A stretch of 64,000 bases of DNA from the NCBI RefSeq assembly GCF_020731145.1, contig NZ_JAJFZN010000003.1:372001-436000 (forward strand), given 5' to 3'. Position numbers and translations under genes: made by a program. The notes below the pieces were generated by a model that saw nothing but the letters and a program-made list of their open reading frames with translations, searched no databases and was not told where the DNA came from. Position 1 is the stretch's first letter. Every line of letters starts with the position of its first letter. Source of the stretch: Sneathiella sp. HT1-7 (GTDB taxonomy: Bacteria; Pseudomonadota; Alphaproteobacteria; Sneathiellales; Sneathiellaceae). This document shows positions 17,626 to 26,158 of the stretch, in pieces.

Positions 17626-18504
17626 TTAGTTCAGCCGTTCTTCCATGACTTTCGACTTCATAGCCCGTTGAAGCTTCTCAAACGCCCGGACTTCAATCTG
17701 CCGAACACGTTCGCGGCTGATGTTATATTCCTGGCTTAGATCCTCCAAGGTTTTCGGTTCCTCACTCAGGCGGCGTTCAGTCAGAATATGACGTTCCCGT
17801 TCATTGAGAACCTCCATCGCCTTTGCGAGCATCGCGCGGCGGCTTTTCAGCTCCTCACTCTCGGCATAGACGGTTTCCTGGTTCGGTGTCTCATCTTCGA
17901 GCCAGTCCATCCATTCGCCTTCGCTCTCGGCACGCATCGGGGCGTTGAGGCTATGATCCGGCGCCGTCAGGCGGCGGTTCATGTTGATCACTTCATCCTC
18001 GGTGACACCCAGCTTCGTGGAGATGGTTTTTACCTGCTCCGATGTCATGTCTCCTTCGTCAATGGCCTCAATCTGGCCTTTGATTTTGCGAAGATTGAAG
18101 AACAGTTTTTTCTGCGCCGCCGTTGTTCCCATTTTCACGAGGGACCATGTCCGCAGGATATATTCCTGAATGGCCGCGCGAATCCACCACATGGCATAAG
18201 TGGAGAGGCGGAAACCTTTTTCGGGTTCGAATCTCTTGACCGCCTGCATCATTCCGACATTGCCTTCCGAGATCAGCTCGGCAATCGGCAGGCCATAACC
18301 GCGATAGCCCATAGCGATCTTCGCGACCAGCCGTAGATGGCTCGTCACCATTTTATGGGCGGCTTCGGTGTCTTCATGGTCTTTCCACGCTTTGGCCAGC
18401 ATATATTCTTCGCTTGGCTCAAGCATCGGGAATTTGCGGATTTCCTGCAAATACCGCGATAGACCGCCTTCCGGCGTTAATACGGGTAAAGTAGATGTGC
18501 TCAT
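17626..18504 (-). CDS. rpoH: RNA polymerase heat-shock sigma factor (sigma-32)
   Basis: This group-3-like sigma-70 family factor directs heat-shock transcription. With the ATG at 18504 (MSTSTLPVLTPEGG) the protein has 292 residues, normal for RpoH, and GAGAGGG lies just upstream. An in-frame upstream extension lacks conservation and is rejected. Region 2 (LRLVAKIAMGYRGYGLPIAE, then LSTYAMWWIRAAIQEYILRTW) is followed by the RpoH-box-like AAQKKLFFNLRKIKGQIEAI. Region 4 has EEYNIS-type helix-turn-helix residues in QEYNISRERVRQIEVRAF. A long inverted repeat occupies the leader between rluD and rpoH. Confidence 0.96.
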   Translation of the reverse strand: MSTSTLPVLTPEGGLSRYLQEIRKFPMLEPSEEYMLAKAWKDHEDTEAAHKMVTSHLRLVAKIAMGYRGYGLPIAELISEGNVGMMQAVKRFEPEKGFRLSTYAMWWIRAAIQEYILRTWSLVKMGTTAAQKKLFFNLRKIKGQIEAIDEGDMTSEQVKTISTKLGVTEDEVINMNRRLTAPDHSLNAPMRAESEGEWMDWLEDETPNQETVYAESEELKSRRAMLAKAMEVLNERERHILTERRLSEEPKTLEDLSQEYNISRERVRQIEVRAFEKLQRAMKSKVMEERLN

Positions 18505-18529
18505 ATCAGGACCCTCTCTATTCGTGGCA

Positions 18530-18565
18530 CCCGGGTTTTGTCGTATTATACGCCCAAAAGCCGGG
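18530..18565 (-). promoter_or_regulatory. Nested inverted repeat in the rpoH leader
   Basis: On the rpoH strand, CCCGG-C-TTTTG pairs with CAAAA-C-CCGGG (10 of 11 positions, one C-C mismatch). The loop contains a second palindrome, CGTATAATACG, which itself includes a perfect TATAAT. The element lies 26 bp upstream of the rpoH ATG. It may be a promoter with an embedded operator, or a leader RNA structure. It has no U-tract and so is not a standard rluD terminator. Confidence 0.5.
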
Positions 18566-18620
18566 CCCGGATTACATTCCTGTCTACTCAAGAACCGTGG
18601 CATTTCTATGATTTTGGGAT

Positions 18621-19592
18621 TTATCCCCTGAATGCCTTGGTCAGTTCCCTTAAGTCAGATGGGAAATCTACCTCGAATTTCAAGCGTTTGTCTGTGACGG
18701 GATGCACAAAACCGAGGGTTTCGGCATGAAGTGCCTGACGATTGAAGGAAAGGATAGTTTTTTGCCTGTCTTCAGGAAGGGCGCTGACACGGCTGCGCCT
18801 GGGCCGCGTATAGAGCGGATCACCGACCAGCGGATGGCCGATATGGCCCATATGCACCCGGATCTGGTGCGTGCGCCCCGTTTCAAGTTCACAAGAGACA
18901 AGCGCAGCGATATCGGAGAAATTTTCCACGAGTTTATAGCGGGTGAGAGCGCTTTTGCCACCCTTGGTTATCATCGCCATGCGCTTGCGGTTATGTGGAT
19001 CGCGGCCAATATTCCCTTCAATCTCGCCCGCAGGGGGGTAAACCCGGCCCCAGACAATGGCTTTGTAACGCCGCTCGATATCATGGGCCGCGAAAAGGGT
19101 GGCAAGCCCCTGATGCGCGGCGTCGCTTTTGGCGACCACCATCAGCCCGCTGGTATCCTTATCAATCCGGTGCACAATGCCGGGGCGCTTCACCCCGCCA
19201 ATCCCGGAAAGGCTATCCCGGCAATGATGGAGAAGCGCGTTCACCAGCGTGCCGGACCAATTCCCCGCCGCCGGATGTACCACCATGCCTGCGGGCTTGT
19301 TGATGACAATCAGATGCTCATCTTCAAAAATAATATCGAGAGGGATGTCTTCTGGCTCCGGCTCGCTCTCAACAGCTTCCGGCACGGTAATTTCGTATAT
19401 ATCGCCCGCACGGGCCTTGTGAGATGGATTTAGCACGGGCGCGCCGTTCAGCAGAACCAACCCTTCCTTGATCAGTGGCTTGATCCGGTTGCGAGATAGT
19501 TCCACAAGCGTTGTGGCCAACAGCCGGTCGAGCCGGGTGCCGTCATCACCGCTTGAAACTTCAACTTGATGTGGACCCTCATTGGATGGCAT
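18621..19592 (-). CDS. rluD: RluA-family 23S rRNA pseudouridine synthase (RluD-like)
   Basis: This 323-residue enzyme has an N-terminal S4 RNA-binding domain (RLDRLLATTLVELSRNRIKP) and a pseudouridine synthase domain. The catalytic aspartate is in HRIDKDTSGLMVVAKS, and the C-terminal GRTHQIRVHMGHIGHPLVGD is conserved. RluD isomerises uridines in helix 69 of 23S rRNA; the exact target here is inferred from length and the S4 domain. It lies 117 bp upstream of rpoH on the same strand and is divergent from a small membrane protein. Confidence 0.9.
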   Translation of the reverse strand: MPSNEGPHQVEVSSGDDGTRLDRLLATTLVELSRNRIKPLIKEGLVLLNGAPVLNPSHKARAGDIYEITVPEAVESEPEPEDIPLDIIFEDEHLIVINKPAGMVVHPAAGNWSGTLVNALLHHCRDSLSGIGGVKRPGIVHRIDKDTSGLMVVAKSDAAHQGLATLFAAHDIERRYKAIVWGRVYPPAGEIEGNIGRDPHNRKRMAMITKGGKSALTRYKLVENFSDIAALVSCELETGRTHQIRVHMGHIGHPLVGDPLYTRPRRSRVSALPEDRQKTILSFNRQALHAETLGFVHPVTDKRLKFEVDFPSDLRELTKAFRG

Positions 19593-19632
19593 ACAAATGA
19601 ACCAGAACCGTTTGTTAAAAGAGGGCGATCAT

Positions 19633-20019
19633 ATGTCGGAAGAGCCATCCGAAAATTCCGGACCCAATTTCACCTTGCTGAAATGGATTGTTGGAGTCCT
19701 CGGTGTGCTGATCATCCTGTTCGCCACTGTGATAGCGGTTACCATATATAAGCGCATGACGGCAATGGAAACAAAGCCCGCGCCGGAAATGCCGGATACG
19801 ATGTTGTCCAAGACCAGCGGAACATCGCCGCTCGCGGAGTTTGGGGATATTCGCCTGCCTATCCCCGATGACATGGATTTGATTAGCCTGACTCCCTCTA
19901 ACGATCGGCTGTTTGTCACCGTCGGTACAGAGGGAGCCGCGCGGTTGATCCTTGTTATCAGTCTCGATGACGGGAGCGTTCTTGGTAGCTTTAATCTTGA
20001 ACGAGATGGTATTCAGTAG
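19633..20019 (+). CDS. Small membrane-anchored protein, DUF6476-like
   Basis: Starting at the ATG at 19633, which has GAGGG at 19621-19625, the protein has 128 residues. There is a cytosolic N-terminus, one membrane helix (WIVGVLGVLIILFATVIAV) and a small periplasmic beta-rich domain ending SLDDGSVLGSFNL. An earlier ATG at 19582 would overlap the rluD start and is rejected. The type and position divergent from rluD fit DUF6476-like alphaproteobacterial proteins. No function is known. Confidence 0.65.
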   Translation: MSEEPSENSGPNFTLLKWIVGVLGVLIILFATVIAVTIYKRMTAMETKPAPEMPDTMLSKTSGTSPLAEFGDIRLPIPDDMDLISLTPSNDRLFVTVGTEGAARLILVISLDDGSVLGSFNLERDGIQ

Positions 20020-20071
20020 AGAGCGATTATTTCATCCGGCAAAAATGGGCGGAAGAAAGAGCAGGGGGCAG

Positions 20072-21115
20072 ATGGTGAAGAACGGAACGCTCGTTAATTT
20101 TGCTAGTGATAATTCGGCGCCCGTCGCCCCGACAATACTTGCAGCGATCCAGAAAGCCAACGCGGGCCCGATGCCGAGTTACGGCAATGACCCGCTCACC
20201 CGCGGTGTTGAAGAAAAGCTTAAACAAATTTTCGAATGCGATCTCCGGGCGTTTCCCGTAGCAACGGGAACGGCTGCCAATGTGCTCGGCCTCAGCGTGA
20301 TGACACCGCCCTATGGCGCGATCTACTGCCACAAGCTTGCTCATATAGAGCATGATGAATGCGGTGCGCCGGAATTTTATACCCATGGCGCGAAGCTCGT
20401 TAAGCTTGACGGGGCGGACGGAAAACTGCTGCCGGCGGAGTTGGAGGGCTTGCTTAAAAATTCGGGTGCCGGCAATGTCCATCATGTGCAGCCTTCCGTC
20501 ATAGATATTACTCAGGCAACTGAAAGCGGCACTGCCTACCAGCCGCAGGAAATTGCTGAAATTGGATTGGTTGCGAAGAAATATGATCTTGGTCTGCATA
20601 TGGATGGTGCGCGCTTCGCCAATGCGCTCTGCCATCTTGGCTGCGCGCCGGCCGATATCACCTGGCGCGCCGGGGTGGATGTCCTGTCGTTCGGGGCGAC
20701 AAAAAACGGTGCAATGGGGGCCGAGGCTGTGATTTTCTTCAATCTCGAGAAGGCGCGCGAATTTGAGTTCCGCCGCAAGCGCGGGGCGCATCTTTTCTCG
20801 AAAATGCGCTATCTATCGGCGCAGCTCGATGCCTATCTCACGGATGACCTGTGGCTTGATCTAGCGGGCCATGCCAACCGCATGGCGCGCGCCACCGCTG
20901 AGGGTATTTCCGCGATTCCCGGTGCTGAGATCCTCTACCCGGTGGAAGCCAACATGATTTTCGCACGGCTACCGGAAGTTTCTCTTGAATGCCTCGCGGT
21001 CTCCGACATTCTCTACTACCGAAATGGAGACGAGTCTGCAGGTGAAGTTCGGCTGGTAACGTCCTGGAATACAAGTGAGCAGGACGTCAATCATTTGCTC
21101 AAGGTAATTGCCTGA
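20072..21115 (+). CDS. ltaE: Low-specificity L-threonine aldolase / beta-eliminating lyase
   Basis: This PLP enzyme is predicted to split threonine or allo-threonine into glycine and acetaldehyde. The ATG at 20072 is preceded by AGGGGG and gives 347 residues starting MVKNGTLVNFASDNSAP. The earlier in-frame start at 19952 lies inside the preceding gene and is rejected. PSYGNDPLTRGVEEKL near the N-terminus and the Schiff-base lysine in SFGATKNGAMGAEAV are family features. It may also act on 3-hydroxy amino acids other than threonine. Confidence 0.85.
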   Translation: MVKNGTLVNFASDNSAPVAPTILAAIQKANAGPMPSYGNDPLTRGVEEKLKQIFECDLRAFPVATGTAANVLGLSVMTPPYGAIYCHKLAHIEHDECGAPEFYTHGAKLVKLDGADGKLLPAELEGLLKNSGAGNVHHVQPSVIDITQATESGTAYQPQEIAEIGLVAKKYDLGLHMDGARFANALCHLGCAPADITWRAGVDVLSFGATKNGAMGAEAVIFFNLEKAREFEFRRKRGAHLFSKMRYLSAQLDAYLTDDLWLDLAGHANRMARATAEGISAIPGAEILYPVEANMIFARLPEVSLECLAVSDILYYRNGDESAGEVRLVTSWNTSEQDVNHLLKVIA

Positions 21116-21219
21116 AGGTGACGGGTGCGGAATTTTTCTCCACATGGTTTGATTTCGGGGACCTCACCCGTTATTCAAGGCGGAGTATAATTTAAAGCGA
21201 CGAATGAGAAAGGCTTAAC

Positions 21220-22407
21220 GTGCAGAATTTCTGGGATTTTTGGGAAATCGTCAAAGAAGTCTGGCACGAGGGATACGCGGGCGTTGATTTCAGCTCGCTG
21301 ATTATAGCCCTCGGGATCATACTGTCGGCGTTGTTGGTGCGCGGCATTTTCACCAAATTCGTCGTCAACCGTCTGATCAAGTTCGCCGAGAAATCCGATA
21401 GCAAGATCGATGATCACCTGATTACCGCCTTAAAGGGGCCGATTCGCTTTGTTCCCGTGGTGATCGGTGTGTATCTCGCCCTCGAGATTCCCGATTTTGA
21501 CGAAGATCCGGACTTTTCCGCCATGACCGGAAGAATTGTCCGGTCTCTCATTGTTTTTAATCTCTTTTGGGCACTCTATTGCGCCATCAGCCCCCTGACT
21601 TTCCTGCTTGGTAAGTTGGAGGAGTTGTTCTCGGCGGAGATGGTCGAGTTTCTCGTCAAGATCATGAAGGGGCTGGTATTTGGCCTTGGCGCGGCAACTG
21701 TGTTGCAACTCTGGGGGATACAGGTTGGCCCGATCATTGCCGGTTTCGGCATTGTCGGCGTCGCCGTCGCCCTCGGTGCGCAGGATCTGTTCAAGAATCT
21801 GATCAGCGGATTCCTTATCCTCGCGGAGAAGCGATTCAAAGCGAGCGACTGGGTGCTTGTCGACGGGGTTGTTGAGGGGACAGTGGAGAAAATTGGCTTT
21901 CGCTCTACGGTGATCCGACGCTTTGACAAGGCAATCACCATTGTGCCGAATGCGGTATTTGCGGACAAGGCGGTCACTAACTTCTCGGAAATGACGCATC
22001 GCCGTATTTACTGGAAAATTGGTCTGGAATATTCGACAACCGTGGCGCAGCTTCAGGAGGTCACGGAAAATATCGAGAACTACCTCATTGGAAACAAGGA
22101 CTTCGCTCAGCCGGGAGAGGCATTGATGTTCGTGGTGACGGACAGCTTCAATGCCAGCAGCATCGATATCATGATCTATTGTTTTACCAAGACAACTAAA
22201 TGGGGCGAATGGCTTGATATCAAGCAGGATTTTGCCTATGCGATCAAAGGTATCGTCGAGCAGGCGGGCACTGGATTTGCCTTTCCGTCCATGTCTGTTT
22301 ATCGCGGTATTGGCGCGACGGAACCGGACCCGTTTGTTCCACCCAGCGGATATAAGGACGGGCATGCACTGACCAACGGAGATACGGGATACGGGAACGC
22401 GAGTTAG
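21220..22407 (+). CDS. MscS-family mechanosensitive ion channel
   Basis: This 395-residue inner-membrane protein has several N-terminal helices and the pore-lining TM3 (GIVGVAVALGAQDLFKNLISG), followed by the cytosolic MscS beta domain (VDGVVEGTVEKIGFRSTVIR, then VPNAVFADKAVTNFS). It is predicted to open under osmotic downshock. The length is intermediate between E. coli MscS and the longer YnaI-type channels. The start is GTG with GAGAAAGG upstream. The stop abuts, base to base, the stop of the convergent tusA gene. Confidence 0.92.
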   Translation: MQNFWDFWEIVKEVWHEGYAGVDFSSLIIALGIILSALLVRGIFTKFVVNRLIKFAEKSDSKIDDHLITALKGPIRFVPVVIGVYLALEIPDFDEDPDFSAMTGRIVRSLIVFNLFWALYCAISPLTFLLGKLEELFSAEMVEFLVKIMKGLVFGLGAATVLQLWGIQVGPIIAGFGIVGVAVALGAQDLFKNLISGFLILAEKRFKASDWVLVDGVVEGTVEKIGFRSTVIRRFDKAITIVPNAVFADKAVTNFSEMTHRRIYWKIGLEYSTTVAQLQEVTENIENYLIGNKDFAQPGEALMFVVTDSFNASSIDIMIYCFTKTTKWGEWLDIKQDFAYAIKGIVEQAGTGFAFPSMSVYRGIGATEPDPFVPPSGYKDGHALTNGDTGYGNAS

Positions 22408-22647
22408 TTAAGAATTCGCCGACTTGACGATGATATATTCGAACAGACCGTCAGTTTCACTCGTATTTTCAAGCAGGTAACCACTGACATCGCAAAAATG
22501 GCGAAAATCGATGGTTGACGCCGGATCGGTCGCATGCACTTTCAACCGCTCCCCCTCCTTCAGTGCCTTCATCGCCTTTTTTGCTTTCAGGACAGGCAGC
22601 GGGCAGTTTAGACCGGTGGTATCGAGAAAATGCGGAATTTCTGCCAT
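22408..22647 (-). CDS. tusA: TusA-family sulfurtransferase
   Basis: This 79-residue TusA/SirA-like protein carries the sulfur-accepting CPLP motif (TTGLNCPLPVLKAKKAM) near its N-terminus. Family members relay persulfide sulfur for tRNA thiolation or molybdenum cofactor work. It is a solitary gene; no desulfurase or tusBCD is nearby. The stop codon lies directly against the end of the MscS gene with no spacer, so a shared bidirectional terminator is not possible in the gap. Confidence 0.88.
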   Translation of the reverse strand: MAEIPHFLDTTGLNCPLPVLKAKKAMKALKEGERLKVHATDPASTIDFRHFCDVSGYLLENTSETDGLFEYIIVKSANS

Positions 22648-22814
22648 TTTTTTTCATTTCTGCAGTGTAGGACGCTGATATTCGCCGCAAAAATAGCGGT
22701 CCAGCGCATCGCGCGCAACAGATGATTTTAACCGCTCAAATCAGGGATGCTCGGCCATCGAATTAACTTTTTCTACACTCTATTCTGACAAAATCCACCG
22801 ATAGGGTTCGCCCT

Positions 22815-24149
22815 ATGGATATCAAGAATCTATTGGGTGCTGTTAAAGAAAAGGTGAAGATGCGAAACGAGATTGGGCATCGCTCGGGTATTAACCCCGA
22901 CTACTTTAACCAGGGCAGGACGACGGATGACCAAAAACCGGGTTCCGCCGCCGGAGAGGTGAAGCATTATGAAATTGGTGAAGCCACCAGTTTTTTGCGG
23001 CCATTCGGCAAGACCTATCAGGAAGCTCTCGAAAATCTTATCACCGGCAGTATCCAGATTATCGGCCTTGATGAGGTGAAGGCCCAATATGCCGAGCAAT
23101 GGGGCAGCATCAAGAAAAATGTGATGGAGATTGCGGACGCCTTTATCAGTCGCAAGCTGGATCGTCATGACATCTTTGTCCCCCTCGATGATGGACATTT
23201 CGCGCTTTTGTTCGCAGATGCCACGCGCGAAGAGGCGCTGGAACGCTCCAAAACCATAGCGCAGGATCTAGTCAACAAATTGTTCGGTGAACTGCCGGGC
23301 GGGGAATTGATCTCCGTCGAGGCGGCGATGCTGAAAATCGAGGATTTTGAGGGTCTGGATAAAATCCAATCTCTCGATGGACTGGTTAAATGTTTCCGTG
23401 CTGCCATCGTCGCGGCGAAGGAGCGGGAAGCGCGTGTTTTTCAAGAACATGAAACCGAGTTCAATGTCCGTTTCCGGCCACTGATCAATCGGCGCAAAGG
23501 TTTTGTGGGCATGTATGAAGCGGTCAACATGACGAATGTCGAAGATGAGCAGGTGAATGTGACGGCGAATGATCTATTGTTTAGCGAGTCGCCGCGGTTG
23601 AGTGCTGAAATGGATTGTGTGGTCCTGCGAGAGACGGGAACAATTTTTAAAAAGCTCGGCGAGGCCGGGAACAAACCTGTGATTTTCCTCCCCGTTCATT
23701 TCGAGACGTTGGCGAATAGCTACTTTCGGAGCAAATACGCTCGCATTCTCGCGTCCTTGCCGGACTATACTGAATGGCACCTGGTCCTGAATGTGCAGGA
23801 CATCGCGGCGGGTGTGCCGAACAGTCGTTATCGCCAGATATTTACGTCGCTCCGTCAATTGGTGCTGGGGTTTACATTCGAAGTTGGACCAAGCTGGAAC
23901 GAATTTGAGGCCATTCGCGACCTTCCCATTCTCGCCGTTACGCTCGCGGGGCATGAGAGTTTGCAGCTATCGGAAATCGAAGGATTATTTCGCCGCGCAA
24001 AGCAGAACAAGAAAAAATGCATTTGGCGGTCGGTAGACAACGACGCGTTGGCTCGCGCTGCCTTCAAGATGGACGTTGATTATGTGAGTGGTCCGATTTT
24101 CGGTGCGTTGCAGACGGTGCCAGCAAAGCCATTTTCCTTGCCAAAATGA
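22815..24149 (+). CDS. Degenerate GGDEF/EAL-like protein
   Basis: This 444-residue soluble protein was not recognised by name. Residues 115-200 have the beta-alpha layout of a GGDEF domain, with RHDIFVPLDDGHFALLFADA where RxD...GGDEF would sit. The GG(D/E)EF signature is lost. From about residue 215 an EAL-like domain starts with VRFRPLINRRKGFVGMYEAV and ends VDYVSGPIFGAL, matching the edges of an EAL barrel. Most metal- and substrate-binding residues between them are not recognisable. It is predicted to bind a ligand or partner rather than turn over c-di-GMP. It is monocistronic, and converges within 4 bp on the next gene. Confidence 0.55.
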   Translation: MDIKNLLGAVKEKVKMRNEIGHRSGINPDYFNQGRTTDDQKPGSAAGEVKHYEIGEATSFLRPFGKTYQEALENLITGSIQIIGLDEVKAQYAEQWGSIKKNVMEIADAFISRKLDRHDIFVPLDDGHFALLFADATREEALERSKTIAQDLVNKLFGELPGGELISVEAAMLKIEDFEGLDKIQSLDGLVKCFRAAIVAAKEREARVFQEHETEFNVRFRPLINRRKGFVGMYEAVNMTNVEDEQVNVTANDLLFSESPRLSAEMDCVVLRETGTIFKKLGEAGNKPVIFLPVHFETLANSYFRSKYARILASLPDYTEWHLVLNVQDIAAGVPNSRYRQIFTSLRQLVLGFTFEVGPSWNEFEAIRDLPILAVTLAGHESLQLSEIEGLFRRAKQNKKKCIWRSVDNDALARAAFKMDVDYVSGPIFGALQTVPAKPFSLPK

Positions 24150-24153
24150 GCAG

Positions 24154-25413
24154 TTAGTCCCGTTTCAGCACAGCCGCCATCTCAATATGCGGTGAGAATA
24201 GAAACTGATCCACGGGCAGCACGGCTCCCAACTTGTACCCACCATCCATCAGCGTCTTGACGTCCCGCGCGAAGGTGACGGGGTTGCATGAAATCGCCAC
24301 AACAGATGGAATATTGCTTTTCGCAATTTCCTCTGCCTGCGCTTTCGCGCCGGCCCTCGGCGGATCGAAAATCAGGCCGTCAAAAGCGTTGAGTTCATCC
24401 GTCAGCAACGGGCGGTGAAAAAGATCCCGCGTTTCGGATGTGACGTTAAGAATGGCGCGGTTCGCCGCGGCCTGCAGGCTGTTTGTGAGCTCTTCATCCC
24501 CCTCTACCGCGTGTACGCGAGCTGTGGCCGCAAGCGGGAAGGTGAAACTGCCGACCCCTGCAAAGAGATCGGTGATATTCCGTGCGTCACTCAGGGCATT
24601 GCGCGCAAAGTCGGCAAGTGCCGTTTCTCCTGCCTTGCTCGCTTGAAGGAAACCGCCAGGCGGAAGGGTCACGGGGACGTTGTTAAGTAGAACTTCGGCG
24701 GGCAGACGAGCGGCGATTACTTCGGGAACTTCCTTTGTGTTTTGTCGCCAAGCGATCCGGGCGATTTTTTGTTTCGCGGTAAAGGCGGCGAGAGCTTCAC
24801 GGGTTTCCAGATCAAGCTCCTTTTTTGCCGTGATCATCAAATCAGGGCCATTCTCTGTAACCGTTGCAATGATTTTCGCTTCGCTGTTGCGCGGGAGCAG
24901 AGGCGGCAGCAGCGCACGCAGAGGCTTAACAAGGGCGAGCAGTGTCGCATCGATCACTGGGCAATCACCAACATCAAAAATCTGGTGGCTTCGGCGCAGA
25001 TGGAAACCGATCATCACGCCTTTCTTGCGTTTGGCAGCAATAAATTCGACCCGGCGGCGGCTGGCGAGGGGGCAGGTTGTGGTTTCGAGAATCTCTGCGC
25101 CTTCTATACCGGCCATGGACAGGCAGTCGACGATGCGCTGGCGTTTCCATTGGGCCGTAAAGGACGGATTAAGATGCTGTAGTGAGCAGCCGCCGCAGGT
25201 GCCGAAATGGCGACAAATTGGGTCAGTACGCTCAGGGCCGGGACTAAGAATTTCTTCTATCGCGGCAAGGGTTCCGTTGCCTCGCTCTTCCACGATAGAG
25301 GCACGGATCCAGTCGTCCGGGGCGGTCAAAGGAATATAATAGCTTTGTCCGTCCTTTTCCGCGATGCCATCGCCGGCGGATCCGACGTGATCTATTGTAA
25401 GGTCAACTATCAT
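24154..25413 (-). CDS. TrmA/RumA-type tRNA/rRNA uracil-C5 methyltransferase
   Basis: This SAM-dependent enzyme is predicted to methylate a uracil in rRNA or tRNA. The N-terminus is a TRAM-like beta domain. Cysteines in CRHFGTCGGCSLQHL are the Fe-S ligands of the RlmD/RumA group. The methyltransferase domain has ITDLFAGVGSFTFPLA, LIFDPPRAGAKA and the catalytic cysteine in ISCNPVTFARD. I prefer the ATG at 25413 (MIVDLTIDHVGSAGDG), with GGGAG upstream, giving 419 residues. It overlaps the end of tlyA by 11 bp. It resembles RlmD, but the target base is uncertain. Confidence 0.85.
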   Translation of the reverse strand: MIVDLTIDHVGSAGDGIAEKDGQSYYIPLTAPDDWIRASIVEERGNGTLAAIEEILSPGPERTDPICRHFGTCGGCSLQHLNPSFTAQWKRQRIVDCLSMAGIEGAEILETTTCPLASRRRVEFIAAKRKKGVMIGFHLRRSHQIFDVGDCPVIDATLLALVKPLRALLPPLLPRNSEAKIIATVTENGPDLMITAKKELDLETREALAAFTAKQKIARIAWRQNTKEVPEVIAARLPAEVLLNNVPVTLPPGGFLQASKAGETALADFARNALSDARNITDLFAGVGSFTFPLAATARVHAVEGDEELTNSLQAAANRAILNVTSETRDLFHRPLLTDELNAFDGLIFDPPRAGAKAQAEEIAKSNIPSVVAISCNPVTFARDVKTLMDGGYKLGAVLPVDQFLFSPHIEMAAVLKRD

Positions 25414-26149
25414 GGCGGGCTCCCAGGAGAAATTCTTTATTGCCGTCACTGCCGAAAATCGGGCTGTCTGTTATCCCGAGGGACGTCCAGCCGGAAAGAG
25501 AATTGATCCAGCTTTCCATTTCAGTCGGGACCGCGGCGACAAGCGTTTCATCCCGGACAATGCCACCCTTGCCGACATTGCCCTTGCCTACCTCAAACTG
25601 TGGTTTGACGAGGGCGAGGAGATGCGCGCCGGGTGCAGCGAGGGAGAGCGCGGCGGGAAGCGCCTTCTGAAGCGAGATAAAACTTACATCTGCCACGATA
25701 AGATCGAGCGGTTCAGGAATCAGTACGTCATCGAGATCGCGGGCATTGGTCTTTTCAAGATTGATAACCCGCGCGTCTTCGGCAATTAAGGGATCGAGTT
25801 GTCCATGCCCCACATCCACCGCATAAATCCGTGCCGCGCCACGTTCCAACAGCACCTGACAAAATCCACCGGTGGAAGCGCCGATATCTGCCGCTGTTTT
25901 TCCCTTCGCGTCGACATTGAAATAATCAAGCGCGGCAAGAAGTTTCTGCGCACCGCGTCCGACCCAGTCAATTTCCGGGGTGGCAACGCTGAGGCTCATT
26001 TCTTCCGTTACTTTCCGGGTTGGTTTGGTGACAACCGTGCCATCGATGGAGACACGCCCGTCCGCAATCAGGCTCTGCGCTTTTGCGCGGCTTTTTACCA
26101 GATCACGGGCGACGAGCGCGAGATCAAGCCTTTGCGGGGGACGTGTCAT
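25403..26149 (-). CDS. tlyA: TlyA-family rRNA 2'-O-methyltransferase
   Basis: This 248-residue protein has an N-terminal S4 domain (RLDLALVARDLVKSRAKAQS) and an FtsJ-like Rossmann domain with SAM motif DIGASTGGFCQVLLERGA and the DVSFISL strand. TlyA proteins methylate cytidine 2'-OH in 16S and/or 23S rRNA; some have been described as haemolysins, but methylation is the supported role. It is in the operon after dxs (9-bp gap) and overlaps the next methyltransferase gene. Confidence 0.9.
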   Translation of the reverse strand: MTRPPQRLDLALVARDLVKSRAKAQSLIADGRVSIDGTVVTKPTRKVTEEMSLSVATPEIDWVGRGAQKLLAALDYFNVDAKGKTAADIGASTGGFCQVLLERGAARIYAVDVGHGQLDPLIAEDARVINLEKTNARDLDDVLIPEPLDLIVADVSFISLQKALPAALSLAAPGAHLLALVKPQFEVGKGNVGKGGIVRDETLVAAVPTEMESWINSLSGWTSLGITDSPIFGSDGNKEFLLGARHDS

Positions 26150-26158
26150 ATGAGATGC

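Noticed and set aside
21430-22365. Minus-strand open frame opposite the MscS gene
   Set aside because: The sense strand encodes an intact MscS channel; the antisense product has no family features.
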